From an uncultured Lachnospiraceae bacterium (GTDB lineage Bacteria > Bacillota > Clostridia > Lachnospirales > Lachnospiraceae): a stretch of DNA of 64,000 bases. Every line of letters begins with the position of its first letter. Within the stretch, counting starts at the first letter, position 1. The stretch covers positions 18,050 to 82,049 of the forward strand of contig CALWMV010000003.1 in NCBI GenBank assembly GCA_944382125.1, written 5' to 3'. This document shows positions 27,626-35,874 of this stretch, one piece after another. The position numbers and the translations under genes are program-made. The notes under the pieces are model-generated. The model searched no databases. It saw only the letters and a list, made by a program, of their open reading frames with translations, and was not told the origin of the DNA.

Positions 27626-27890
27626 TCACGCACCCTGCTTCGAACGATATAAGACATGCGTTTCCCCTCTGCGAAAACTCCGTCGAGGCGCCCCCGCGGC
27701 ACATAAGAGGTTTTGCTTAGTGCTGCTGCATTCCTGCCCTGACACGGTTCACAAATTCCTATTGCGCAGGACCCCGGCTTCAACATCTTCGAGAGAGAAC
27801 AGCCATGCGATATAACGCCCTCGGCAGGGTATCACCTCTGCTAAAGCGGATCTCAGATACAGGGCACCGCTATCTCCCCGGCTGCGTGAG
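27626..27890 (-). ncRNA. ffs: signal recognition particle RNA, long form with Alu domain
   Basis: On the minus strand the helix 8 signature GTCAGGGCAGGAATGCAGCA appears around 27725-27750, the Ffh-binding site with its GGAA-type loop. The 5' part contains GGGGAGATAGCGGTGCCCTG, typical of the Alu domain of the about 270-nt Firmicute SRP RNA. The ends pair (TCACGCA at the 5' end with TGCGTGA at the 3' end), and the 3' end runs into TTTTTT. An apparent short reading frame across 27550-27786 is a by-product of this RNA. Confidence 0.93.
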
Positions 27891-27895
27891 ATTTA

Positions 27896-27924
27896 ATTGT
27901 AAGATAGATACGGGAAAATGTCAA
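27896..27924 (-). promoter_or_regulatory. strong promoter of the SRP RNA gene
   Basis: Minus-strand TTGACA (27919-27924), 17-base spacer, TACAAT (27896-27901). The predicted start, about 6 bases downstream, coincides with the paired 5' end of the RNA at 27890. Confidence 0.88.
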
Positions 27925-28015
27925 TCTGCGGAAGACGGTCAACAGGCCCGCACCGGAATAAAAAACCTTGCAGGATCCCCTGGATGATGCCTTTAAGGCT
28001 GGTCATTCAATACCC

Positions 28016-28045
28016 TTGCCGTAAAAAGCCCTGATATATTATAAT
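28016..28045 (+). promoter_or_regulatory. promoter of the DUF3089 lipoprotein gene
   Basis: TTGCCG (28016-28021), 18-base spacer, TATAAT (28040-28045), leaving about 75 bases of leader before the ATG at 28128. Confidence 0.65.
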
Positions 28046-28127
28046 TGCTCTGACGATATGCAAAGCGGCAATGCCCGAAGGCCTGCGGCGGCGTATATCG
28101 ATCTATCAGAATAATAAGAGGAAGATC

Positions 28128-29300
28128 ATGAAAAAGAAGATAACCGTATTGCTGGCAGCATCACTCCTTGCCCTCGGCTCCCTTGCGGGCTGCGGAGGCA
28201 GGTCACAGGAAACTGCTATAGAGGAAAGCACCGAAGCCGTATCAGAGGCTGTGACAGAGGAAGCAGAGACTGAAGCCCCAAAAGAAAGTCCTGAAGCCGA
28301 AGCTTCAGATGCTTCAGACAAAGCTCCGGATTATTCCCTGCCGGAAAACTGGGCCTACCTTGCAGACGGCCCCGATGGAGACCCTTCAGGCGGCTCAGCC
28401 GACGTATTCTTTATCTGCCCCACCGTATACGGCGGTACCGAGGACAGCTTCAATATGTCCCTCGACGACGAGGATTCCATGGCAAGCTTCCTGGGCGCAA
28501 CCAACATGGAGAAGGGCATATACGACCAGGACTGCCGCTTCTTTGCTCCCTATTACAGGCAGGCAGGGCTCAATGTCTATGAGCTTCCCGCCGAGGAGCA
28601 GGAGCCCTATCTGGAATTTGCCTACGAGGATATATCCCTCGCCTTCGACTATTATCTTGACAATTTTGATGATGAAAGGCCCATTATACTGGCAGGTTTT
28701 TCCCAGGGTGCCGATCTCTGCATAAGGCTCCTGAAGGACAAGTTCGAGGACGAGGCTCTCAATGACAGGCTCATCGCCTGCTATGCCATAGGCTGGAGAG
28801 TGACGGAGGAGGAGCTCGCCGAGTATCCCTGGCTTCATTTTGCCGGAGGTGAGTATGACACCGGCGTGATCATAGCCTTCAACAGCGAGGCTCCGGAGGT
28901 AACTTCCTCCCTTATGATCCCCGAAGGCACCCGTTCCCTCTGCATAAATCCTCTCAACTGGAAGACCGACGGCACTCCCGCAGATAAAAGCCTCAATACC
29001 GGAGCCTGCTTCACCGACTATGACGGAAACATCACTTCCGAGGTACCCGGGCTTACCGGCGCTTATATCGACACCGAAAGAGGCTCCCTCAAGGTGCCTG
29101 ACGTGAGCCCCGAGGATTATCCTCCCGTGCTCAGCATCTTCAGCGAAGGCATATATCACCTCTATGATTATCAGTTCTTCTATCGGAACCTTCAGGAAAA
29201 TGTAGCTGCAAGGATCAGTGCATTCAAGTCCCCTGTCAGCACAGGGCTTGAATATGCCATAGACATAGAAGGCACCCTTCCCGCAGAGGAAGCTGCCTGA
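28128..29300 (+). CDS. DUF3089 lipoprotein (alpha/beta hydrolase-like)
   Basis: A 390-residue exported lipoprotein. The signal peptide ends in the lipobox LGSLAGC with C22 as the lipidated residue, followed by a Glu/Ala/Ser-rich linker to about residue 65. The folded part matches DUF3089: VFFICPTVYGG, then IILAGFSQGADLCIRLL, whose GFSQG is a nucleophile elbow of serine alpha/beta hydrolases, and later CYAIGWRVTEEEL. The substrate is unknown; an esterase or lipase-like role is likely. The ATG at 28128 follows AGAGGAAG. It is a plus-strand singleton with its own promoter and terminator. Confidence 0.85.
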   Translation: MKKKITVLLAASLLALGSLAGCGGRSQETAIEESTEAVSEAVTEEAETEAPKESPEAEASDASDKAPDYSLPENWAYLADGPDGDPSGGSADVFFICPTVYGGTEDSFNMSLDDEDSMASFLGATNMEKGIYDQDCRFFAPYYRQAGLNVYELPAEEQEPYLEFAYEDISLAFDYYLDNFDDERPIILAGFSQGADLCIRLLKDKFEDEALNDRLIACYAIGWRVTEEELAEYPWLHFAGGEYDTGVIIAFNSEAPEVTSSLMIPEGTRSLCINPLNWKTDGTPADKSLNTGACFTDYDGNITSEVPGLTGAYIDTERGSLKVPDVSPEDYPPVLSIFSEGIYHLYDYQFFYRNLQENVAARISAFKSPVSTGLEYAIDIEGTLPAEEAA

Positions 29301-29375
29301 AAATGCTCTTCCGGCTGTCAGGCTGTCCTGTTTACAGGGACTGTCCGGCATTTCATATGAAACTGTTTTTATGAT

Positions 29376-29411
29376 AAAAGGGACTGCCGAAAAATACGGC
29401 GGTCCCTTTTT
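29376..29411. terminator. bidirectional terminator
   Basis: Fourteen-base arms (29376-29389 and 29397-29410) beginning AAAAGGGACTGCCG, with A- and T-tracts on both sides, between the convergent DUF3089 and DUF1461 genes. Confidence 0.9.
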
Positions 29412-29492
29412 AGGGTTATTGGTTATAGACTAGCTATTAAAAGTCAGGTCTATAACTCTTTTTATAAGTCATTTCAGATATTGGCTTTGTTC

Positions 29493-30287
29493 TTATTTCT
29501 TCCCGGTCTTCATGGCCATCACGGCTGCAGCAGCAAGCAGTACCACTACTCCCGCTCCGAATATCGCCGCTATCCTCATGGCCGTGTCATAGAAGAAGCC
29601 CTCAGGCACTATGTTTATCAGCATATCCACCCTCGGATCCAGGATCCAGAGATCATTGTCAAAAAAGATATGATGGAAGGTCACAAAGGCATTGGAAAAA
29701 TCCGTGGCAAGAATAAAGGCAAGGCCCAAAAGGAGCACCAGCAGAAGGCCCGTGCCCACAAGCACACTTCTTGAAAAGATACGGGCAAAGCTTCTTAGGG
29801 AAGCTGCAAGTCTTCCCCTGCCCTCGGAGGTCCCTCCATTATCATCTGCCCTTACTCCGGAAGCACAGAGAGCGTACATACCGGCTACGCAGACTGCACA
29901 TAGTGCTGCGGCCCACAGCCTCAGCTTCTGGGCTGCGATAAACAGCTCTCTGACATCTTCCATATGAGCTATCTCCCTTTCGGTAAAGAAGCCCCGCATC
30001 TCTCCGTCCATCATGACCTCTATCTGGAGCTCATCGTAGCCCTCATCGCCCCTGAGATAGTGCATCATGTGCTCCGTCACCGCCATGAGTCCGTCCTCAT
30101 CACTCATGGTCATCTCCGGCAGGTCCGAAAGAACGTCATATTTTTCATATTCTGCTTCAAAATACCCCGGCGTCCAGTAGCACACCGCTTCCACAGCCGT
30201 AACAAGCATAATAAAAAGCAGGCACAGGGTAAATATTATCCCCAGAAGGCCTGCCCTTATATCCGTATTTTTATATCCTTTATCCAT
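29493..30287 (-). CDS. DUF1461 / TIGR01906 integral membrane protein
   Basis: A 264-residue membrane protein with helices at about residues 13-35, 123-143, 176-198 and 238-258. The conserved extracytoplasmic loop contains YWTPGYFEAEYEKYDV and MHYLRGDEGYDEL before FFTEREIAHMEDV, and the second half has FHHIFFDNDLWILDPRVDMLINIVPE, the TIGR01906 signature. The biochemical role is unknown. The ATG at 30287 is chosen for its match to the family start MDKGYKN. It follows the DUF3881 gene in the murA unit. Confidence 0.87.
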   Translation of the reverse strand: MDKGYKNTDIRAGLLGIIFTLCLLFIMLVTAVEAVCYWTPGYFEAEYEKYDVLSDLPEMTMSDEDGLMAVTEHMMHYLRGDEGYDELQIEVMMDGEMRGFFTEREIAHMEDVRELFIAAQKLRLWAAALCAVCVAGMYALCASGVRADDNGGTSEGRGRLAASLRSFARIFSRSVLVGTGLLLVLLLGLAFILATDFSNAFVTFHHIFFDNDLWILDPRVDMLINIVPEGFFYDTAMRIAAIFGAGVVVLLAAAAVMAMKTGKK

Positions 30288-30337
30288 TATCCTCTGATCC
30301 TTTGAAAAAGCTGCAAATGCAGGATACTCCGCCTGGC

Positions 30338-31225
30338 TTATGCCGGCCTCCGAAGATCCACCGTGCCAAGGAGCCAGATCCTGGCCTTTATCCTTCTTCC
30401 GCACAGGGGTTCTCCCAAAAGATCCTTTTTTCGCATGCACAGTTTGAAGGATACGCCGTTGCATATAAGGGAAAGCTGCCAGAGGGCCTCTCCGGTGATC
30501 CTGTTTTCAGCCTCCTCCACGTTCAGTATCTCCCCGATGACCGAATACTGATCACACTCGACTCCGCTGGGCATGAGGCTCTGCTCCACTACTGTATACA
30601 GGTCCTCTGTCTGTATGCGCTTTGCCGCTTCATTGTAATTGTCGATATCTGAAGCCGTAAGGGTCTCTATGGCATCCTGGTCTCCCTGCATCGCAGCCTC
30701 CAGGAGCCTTTCCTCCTCATTTCTGCGGTTGATGACCGAGGGATCCGACTCTCCGAGCTTAGTCACGGGGAGCAGTACCACACCTTCATTGGCAAAAGCT
30801 GTAAGGGCAGTGCCCTTGAAATCCGCAGGGGGATTGAGCCTGAGATAACGCTTGTAGCCCAGGGAAAACTGTATATAGAAAATAAGGGATATGCCGAGCT
30901 TATACTCATCTATCAGCCCTGCATAGGTCTCGCTCTCAGTACGCCGCTCCAGACAGCAGGGCTCCTCTGAGGCATGATCCAGGGCACAGTAAAACGGATA
31001 GTAATATTCTATGATCTCCGACCCATCGGGCAGCCTCAGGGTATCTGCGGCTATGCCCACATCATCCGATACGAACAGCACATATTCCGTCTCCGTACTG
31101 CCGTCTCCATTCTTTATGAGGGTCTGGATATTATCTTCAATGATGACTTCCTTCCTCAGAAAGTCATAGAGGTCAGTCTCGGATATGATGGATCCGAAGC
31201 CTGCCGCTCTGAGAAACTTATGCAT
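30338..31225 (-). CDS. DUF3881 family protein
   Basis: A 295-residue soluble protein beginning MHKFLRAAGFGSI, as in a DUF3881 family I know mainly from Lachnospiraceae. Features are EYVLFVSDDVGIAAD near residue 48, IIEYYYPFYCALDH, YKLGISLIFYIQFSLGYKRYL near residue 115 and a C-terminal RRIKARIWLLGTV. No catalytic motif is visible and no function is known. The ATG at 31225 follows AAAGGATG. It lies between murA and the DUF1461 gene, consistent with cotranscription. Confidence 0.8.
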   Translation of the reverse strand: MHKFLRAAGFGSIISETDLYDFLRKEVIIEDNIQTLIKNGDGSTETEYVLFVSDDVGIAADTLRLPDGSEIIEYYYPFYCALDHASEEPCCLERRTESETYAGLIDEYKLGISLIFYIQFSLGYKRYLRLNPPADFKGTALTAFANEGVVLLPVTKLGESDPSVINRRNEEERLLEAAMQGDQDAIETLTASDIDNYNEAAKRIQTEDLYTVVEQSLMPSGVECDQYSVIGEILNVEEAENRITGEALWQLSLICNGVSFKLCMRKKDLLGEPLCGRRIKARIWLLGTVDLRRPA

Positions 31226-31280
31226 ATGTCCATCCTTTCGGAGGTACGAGGCTTTCTGCCTTTCTGAAAGCTTCCGTCCT

Positions 31281-32573
31281 TCAGCCCACGCGGAGCCTGA
31301 ACTTCGCTGCTTCCCTCTCGGAATCGACAAGCTCTATCTTTCCTCCGATGGCGCTTATCTTTTCCTCAAAGTTTTCATAGCCTCTCTGTATGTATCCGAT
31401 CTCCTCCACTGCCGTGAAGCCCTCGGCTGCGAGGCCTGCTATGACAAGGGCTGCTCCGGCCCTGAGATCAGGCGCGCTGACCGTGGCTCCGGAGAAGTTC
31501 CTGATGCCGTCTATAACTGCCACATTACCCTCTACCTTGATATTGCCTCCCATGCGGGCAAGCTCATCCACATACTTGAAACGGTTTTCAAATATGCTCT
31601 CGGTGACCATGCTGGTGCCCTCTGCAAGGGACAGGGTCACTGATATCTGAGGCTGCATGTCCGTAGGGAATCCGGGATAGGGCAGGGTCTTGATATCAGT
31701 ATGCCTCTGGCTTGCGGCTCCGATGACCCTTACTGCCTCATCATACTCCACCACCTCATTGCCCATTTCTATGAGCTTGGCGGTTATGGCCTCAAGATGC
31801 TTGGGTATGACATTTTTGATCAGCACATTGCCTCTGGTGGCAGCAGCCATGCACATGAATGTGCCGGCCTCTATCTGATCCGGGATGATGGCATATTCCG
31901 TACCGTGAAGCTTCTGGACTCCCCTGATCCTGATGGTGTCCGTACCTGCTCCCCTTATGTTGGCTCCCATGCTGTTGAGGAAGTTTGCCACATCGACTAT
32001 GTGGGGCTCCTTTGCGGCATTTTCTATAATGGTCTGGCCCTCAGCCATGACTGAAGCCATCATCACATTGATGGTCGCTCCCACTGAAACGACATCAAAA
32101 TATATATGTGCCGCTCTCAGGATGTCCGCATCTGCCATCACGGCTCCGGACTCTATCCTGACCTCTGCACCCAGGGCCTTGAATCCCTTTATGTGCTGGT
32201 CTATGGGCCTTGAACCTATATTGCAGCCTCCGGGAAGAGGTACCCTTGCGTGCCTGTATTTTCCGAGCAGGGCTCCGATAAAATAATACGAAGCTCTGAT
32301 CCGCCTGATAAATTCATCATCCACGGAGACTTCCTTGATGCTGCGGCCATTGATCCTGACCGTGTGTCTGTCTCTTCTGTCTACTTCTGCCCCGATCTCC
32401 ATGATGGCTTCCAGCATGACATTGATATCCCTGACATCCGGAAGATTTTCAACCACCACATCCTCATCGGACATGATGGCCGCTGCCAATATTCCAAGGG
32501 CTGCATTTTTCGCCCCGCTTATGGTCACCTCACCGCTAAGCGGAGTGCCTCCCTTTATAATATATTGTTCCAT
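31281..32573 (-). CDS. murA: UDP-N-acetylglucosamine 1-carboxyvinyltransferase
   Basis: A 430-residue enolpyruvyl transferase for the first committed step of peptidoglycan synthesis. It starts EQYIIKGGTPLSGEVTISGAKNAAL and carries the catalytic cysteine in PGGCNIGSRPIDQH near residue 115, the residue alkylated by fosfomycin; cysteine rather than aspartate predicts drug-sensitive chemistry. PTDMQPQISVTLSLAEGTS is near residue 300. The ATG at 32573 follows GAGGATG. Firmicutes often have two MurA forms and I cannot tell which this is. Confidence 0.94.
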   Translation of the reverse strand: MEQYIIKGGTPLSGEVTISGAKNAALGILAAAIMSDEDVVVENLPDVRDINVMLEAIMEIGAEVDRRDRHTVRINGRSIKEVSVDDEFIRRIRASYYFIGALLGKYRHARVPLPGGCNIGSRPIDQHIKGFKALGAEVRIESGAVMADADILRAAHIYFDVVSVGATINVMMASVMAEGQTIIENAAKEPHIVDVANFLNSMGANIRGAGTDTIRIRGVQKLHGTEYAIIPDQIEAGTFMCMAAATRGNVLIKNVIPKHLEAITAKLIEMGNEVVEYDEAVRVIGAASQRHTDIKTLPYPGFPTDMQPQISVTLSLAEGTSMVTESIFENRFKYVDELARMGGNIKVEGNVAVIDGIRNFSGATVSAPDLRAGAALVIAGLAAEGFTAVEEIGYIQRGYENFEEKISAIGGKIELVDSEREAAKFRLRVG

Positions 32574-32604
32574 GTGCATCCTCATCATCTAAGCTTACTC
32601 GGTT

Positions 32605-32638
32605 AAAAAAGAGCATCCTGTTATCCGGTGCTCTTTTT
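32605..32638 (-). terminator. terminator-like hairpin in the murA leader
   Basis: GAGCA (32611-32615) pairs with TGCTC (32629-32633), with an inner CC/GG step, followed on the minus strand by TTTTTT. A good promoter lies just upstream, so this hairpin would be at the very 5' end of the murA transcript. Confidence 0.65.
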
Positions 32639-32647
32639 GTTACGGCT

Positions 32648-32676
32648 GTTATATCATATTTTTTTTATCTTGTAAA
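32648..32676 (-). promoter_or_regulatory. probable murA promoter
   Basis: Minus-strand TTTACA (32671-32676), 17-base spacer, TATAAC (32648-32653), lying between two hairpins, about 75 bases ahead of the murA ATG. Confidence 0.6.
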
Positions 32677-32680
32677 GAAA

Positions 32681-32758
32681 AGGCCCCGCCGCGCTGATAT
32701 GTACCCTTCTTACTGGTTGTCCAGTAAAGAGGGTACATATCAGGTCCGGAGCCTTTTT
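32681..32758. terminator. very long hairpin terminator of the par operon
   Basis: Arms 32694-32716 and 32721-32743 pair over 23 bases with two mismatches around a TTGT loop (outer CTGATATGTACCC, inner TTACTGG). An outer GGC/GCC clamp and T-runs are present on both strands. It is far longer than the usual intrinsic terminator. Confidence 0.8.
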
Positions 32759-32786
32759 TATCTGTCTTTTGCTGCCCTTATCTGTC

Positions 32787-35300
32787 TTACCTATAGCTTA
32801 TGGCACTCACCGAGTCAAAATTCAGGCTCCAGAGCAGTTCCTCCGCCTGATCCCTCGGCATACTTATCTCTCTTGAGGCTTCATCCTGGGCCTGAGGATC
32901 ATACATAAGTATGTTCTGGTTATCATAACCATAGATCAGTACATAGGATCCGTCCGGATTCAATACCGCCGCAGGGATGCCCTTATATACGTAGTAAAGG
33001 AGCTGATTAAGTGACAGTCCATAGGTATCCAGTATCGCAATGCCCTCGTCCGAGGATATGCGGCTTCCGCTGAAGCTTTCCAGGTTTACGATAAGCGGAT
33101 AAGCGGCCTGCACGGGATTCGATATCCTTGTGACCTCCGTCCTGTCGGCCCTGTTGAACACAAGGTTTCCGGAACCATCCGTCACATATCCCATATCCTC
33201 ATAAGTAGCCTCTATCGCTTCCGCAAGATCGGAGCTTCTCAGCCTCAGCTCTCCTCCGGCATATGAATAAAATACTATCTGCTCTGCTCCCGGCCTGCTT
33301 TGGGAAGCTGCCTCCAGAGTACCTGAGTTCTCATATGAGATCTGCTCAGGGGCCCTTACCTCAAGGCTCCTGGTGGTCCTTATCTCATTATCCAGAGAGA
33401 CATAGTATATCTTTTTGCGGACACCGTCATCCGCTGACATTATGCGGCTGTCCTCAGTGTCCAGGCTCTCCGTGGATACTATGGTGTCCTCCCCATAGAA
33501 CTCATATCCCGTTCCGTCGGTATTCTTCCTGTAAAGGGTAAACATGATCCTGCTGCCCTCCACATGGACATTGTCCACATATATGCTTTCCCTGCTGTAT
33601 TCCTTCTCAAGGCCAAGGCTTCCATTGAGTATCTCTATGGAATACATGGGCAGGCCCTTGATCCTTCCATTTATGGAGAAGCTGTCTCCCGATCCCGCAT
33701 GGCCTATGATAAGGTCATCGTTACTGAAGCCTACGACCCTCAGATATTCCCCATCTGCCGCCTCTATGGTCCTGGTGGTCCCGCTTTCTATATCCAGGAG
33801 CCTCACCCTTGCAGACTGATAGGGCTCTCCGTCCTGCCATGCAAACTTTGTCTGCAGCCTGTCCACGGCATAGGTGCCGGAGCGAAGTCCGGAGGCGACT
33901 ACCACCATCTCCAGTGAGTTCAGATCCACGGCCAGCACTGAATCGGACTGCTTGATATAAAGCATGTCATTTGCGCCCTTCCTGCAGAGCTCTGAAAGCT
34001 CAAGACTTATCCTTTCAAAGGTATACGAGAGGGGCATGAACATGATCTCCGTCAGTCTGTCCGCAGAAAAATCATATCTGTAATAGGCTATGCCGTTATA
34101 GCCCTCATGGGCTCCGCGGTTCATATATCCATAAACCACAAAATCCAGGACTCCGCCGTCATCCATGGAAAGTATCTTTATGTCATGCCTGTCATAATTG
34201 GCTCTCACGCCGTCATCGGTCCCGCTCCTGAAGGAAAATACGCTGACTGCGATCCTGTCCTCCTGATCGTAGCACCATAACTCCCTGTTGGACTTGAAGG
34301 CGATATATCTTCCGCTCTCCGAGCTCATATCCTGCAGCGTACCATCGGAGCTGATGCCCAGGTTAATCCTTTTTCCTGCAAAGAGATACTTGCTTCCGTC
34401 AAATATCTGATCAGTATTCCTGACATAATCCATCAGATATATGCGCTCCGATCCCTGCCGAAGAGTATAGTCCTCCTGCACCATATATCGCTCGGTATTG
34501 CCTGCACTGTCCGTCCTTTCCGCCAGATAGGACAGTTCTATCACCGACATGATGCCGTCATATTCCTTTATGGCGATATCGGGCACAGAAGCCATTCTCA
34601 TGTCCGAATCTCCCCAGGTCAGCTGTGAAAAACTGGATTCTATATTGACTTCGCCGAGGTTTGAATTGTCCGCGGTCTCGCTGGTCTCAAGATAAGTGGT
34701 GAGCTCCCTTGCAGCGTCATAATCAAAGGTCTTTTCAGCAAAGGAACGGGCAAAATCTATCATGCCGTTTATGTACTGATCCTCTGTCCATACGATCCTG
34801 GTATAATAATTGATCTGCTCCTCCGCCATATCCACCTGGATAGTGAGAAGATACTGGGTGTCCCTGGCGATAAGGTTCTGGATCGGCAGGCGGGCATAGG
34901 TCGATCCCCCCTCGCTCCGTATATCCCGGACCTCAGTCCTTTCCACAAAGTGCTGAAGGTCCAGGCTCCTTATCTCATAGGATATGCCGGTTATGGCATT
35001 GCCGTATTCCGCTATGCGTATATCCAGCTCCCGGTCCTCAGGAAGTATGGTCACAAGATCCGAAACAGCCCTGTTGCCCATATCCTGCCTGTAGCCATGC
35101 ATGGTATTGAGCTCCAGCCCTTCAAGGTCCACATAAGCCACAGGGAGCCTGGGCTCCTCCATGGAGGTATATACCGTATATTCTGCCTCCACATTCTGAA
35201 AAGACCATGCAAAATAGGCCGCCAGGGCGGCCGCAAAAATAATGAGCAGTATGATCGCCTTGCGAAGCTGCTTTTTGAGATTCTTTGATACTTTAGCCAC
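32787..35300 (-). CDS. membrane-anchored extracytoplasmic protein, function unknown
   Basis: An 837-residue protein with a basic N-terminus (MAKVSKNLKKQLRKA), one transmembrane helix at about residues 14-33 and a long exterior part. From about residue 230 the sequence alternates short beta-like segments with SDGTLQDMSSESGRYIAF-type turns, and could form a propeller-like fold; this is inference. No lipobox and no catalytic motif are seen. The start is GTG with a weak GGGAT. It is the last gene of the parA-parB-DUF4446 unit and ends before a strong terminator. I do not recognise the family. Confidence 0.7.
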   Translation of the reverse strand: MAKVSKNLKKQLRKAIILLIIFAAALAAYFAWSFQNVEAEYTVYTSMEEPRLPVAYVDLEGLELNTMHGYRQDMGNRAVSDLVTILPEDRELDIRIAEYGNAITGISYEIRSLDLQHFVERTEVRDIRSEGGSTYARLPIQNLIARDTQYLLTIQVDMAEEQINYYTRIVWTEDQYINGMIDFARSFAEKTFDYDAARELTTYLETSETADNSNLGEVNIESSFSQLTWGDSDMRMASVPDIAIKEYDGIMSVIELSYLAERTDSAGNTERYMVQEDYTLRQGSERIYLMDYVRNTDQIFDGSKYLFAGKRINLGISSDGTLQDMSSESGRYIAFKSNRELWCYDQEDRIAVSVFSFRSGTDDGVRANYDRHDIKILSMDDGGVLDFVVYGYMNRGAHEGYNGIAYYRYDFSADRLTEIMFMPLSYTFERISLELSELCRKGANDMLYIKQSDSVLAVDLNSLEMVVVASGLRSGTYAVDRLQTKFAWQDGEPYQSARVRLLDIESGTTRTIEAADGEYLRVVGFSNDDLIIGHAGSGDSFSINGRIKGLPMYSIEILNGSLGLEKEYSRESIYVDNVHVEGSRIMFTLYRKNTDGTGYEFYGEDTIVSTESLDTEDSRIMSADDGVRKKIYYVSLDNEIRTTRSLEVRAPEQISYENSGTLEAASQSRPGAEQIVFYSYAGGELRLRSSDLAEAIEATYEDMGYVTDGSGNLVFNRADRTEVTRISNPVQAAYPLIVNLESFSGSRISSDEGIAILDTYGLSLNQLLYYVYKGIPAAVLNPDGSYVLIYGYDNQNILMYDPQAQDEASREISMPRDQAEELLWSLNFDSVSAISYR

Positions 35301-35364
35301 TGTAATATCCCGGACCTCTGTTTTTCCGCCATCCCGGATAAGCTCTATCCCGGACTGCCGGATA

Positions 35365-35856
35365 TCAGTCCTTTATATAGCCAAGAGCCCTTTCAAGAGC
35401 CTCCTTTTCCTCTGCTCCAAGGGGAGTATAGGTACTTCCCGCATCTACATTCTTGACATAGATGAAGCATCCCTCCCTTGAATGCATGCAGTTGATTATC
35501 ATGCCCGTGTTGGTATAGTCAAGCAGAGCCAGGGCAAAGGACATCTTGCCTCCCATGCCCTCAAAGGCATCATAATGCACTATCCCGAATTTCTGGATGG
35601 AGGCCCTTATGTTCCTGTTCATGACCCTCATGGCTTCCCTGTCAACGAGCTTGGCTTCCTTGAGCTCCTCGATATCCTCCTGCTGCCGGAGTATCAGCTC
35701 CTCCAGGCTCTCCGCATCCTTTCCGCGCATGAACAGATCATACCTGCGGTAAAGATCCCTGTATCTGCCTATGGCTATCACCGCCACTATAAGGCTTGCT
35801 ATACAGAGGACGCAGACCGCTATGATCGCTGCGATCAATATCTCTCTTTCCGTCAT
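35365..35856 (-). CDS. DUF4446 family membrane protein
   Basis: A 163-residue protein with one N-terminal transmembrane helix (about residues 7-28), a coiled-coil segment (LEELILRQQEDIEELKEAK) and the DUF4446 core: KFGIVHYDAFEGMGGKMSFALALLDYTNTGMIIN. The C-terminus is a small acidic helix. In many Firmicutes this family lies next to parB, as it does here, starting 19 bases past the parB stop, which hints at a chromosome or cell-cycle link. No activity is known. GGAGAG precedes the ATG. Confidence 0.88.
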   Translation of the reverse strand: MTEREILIAAIIAVCVLCIASLIVAVIAIGRYRDLYRRYDLFMRGKDAESLEELILRQQEDIEELKEAKLVDREAMRVMNRNIRASIQKFGIVHYDAFEGMGGKMSFALALLDYTNTGMIINCMHSREGCFIYVKNVDAGSTYTPLGAEEKEALERALGYIKD

Positions 35857-35874
35857 AAAACTCTCCTATGCTGC

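Noticed and set aside
27550..27786. An apparent minus-strand protein of 78 residues
   Set aside because: It lies across the 3' half of the SRP RNA, including helix 8, and has no family or Shine-Dalgarno support.
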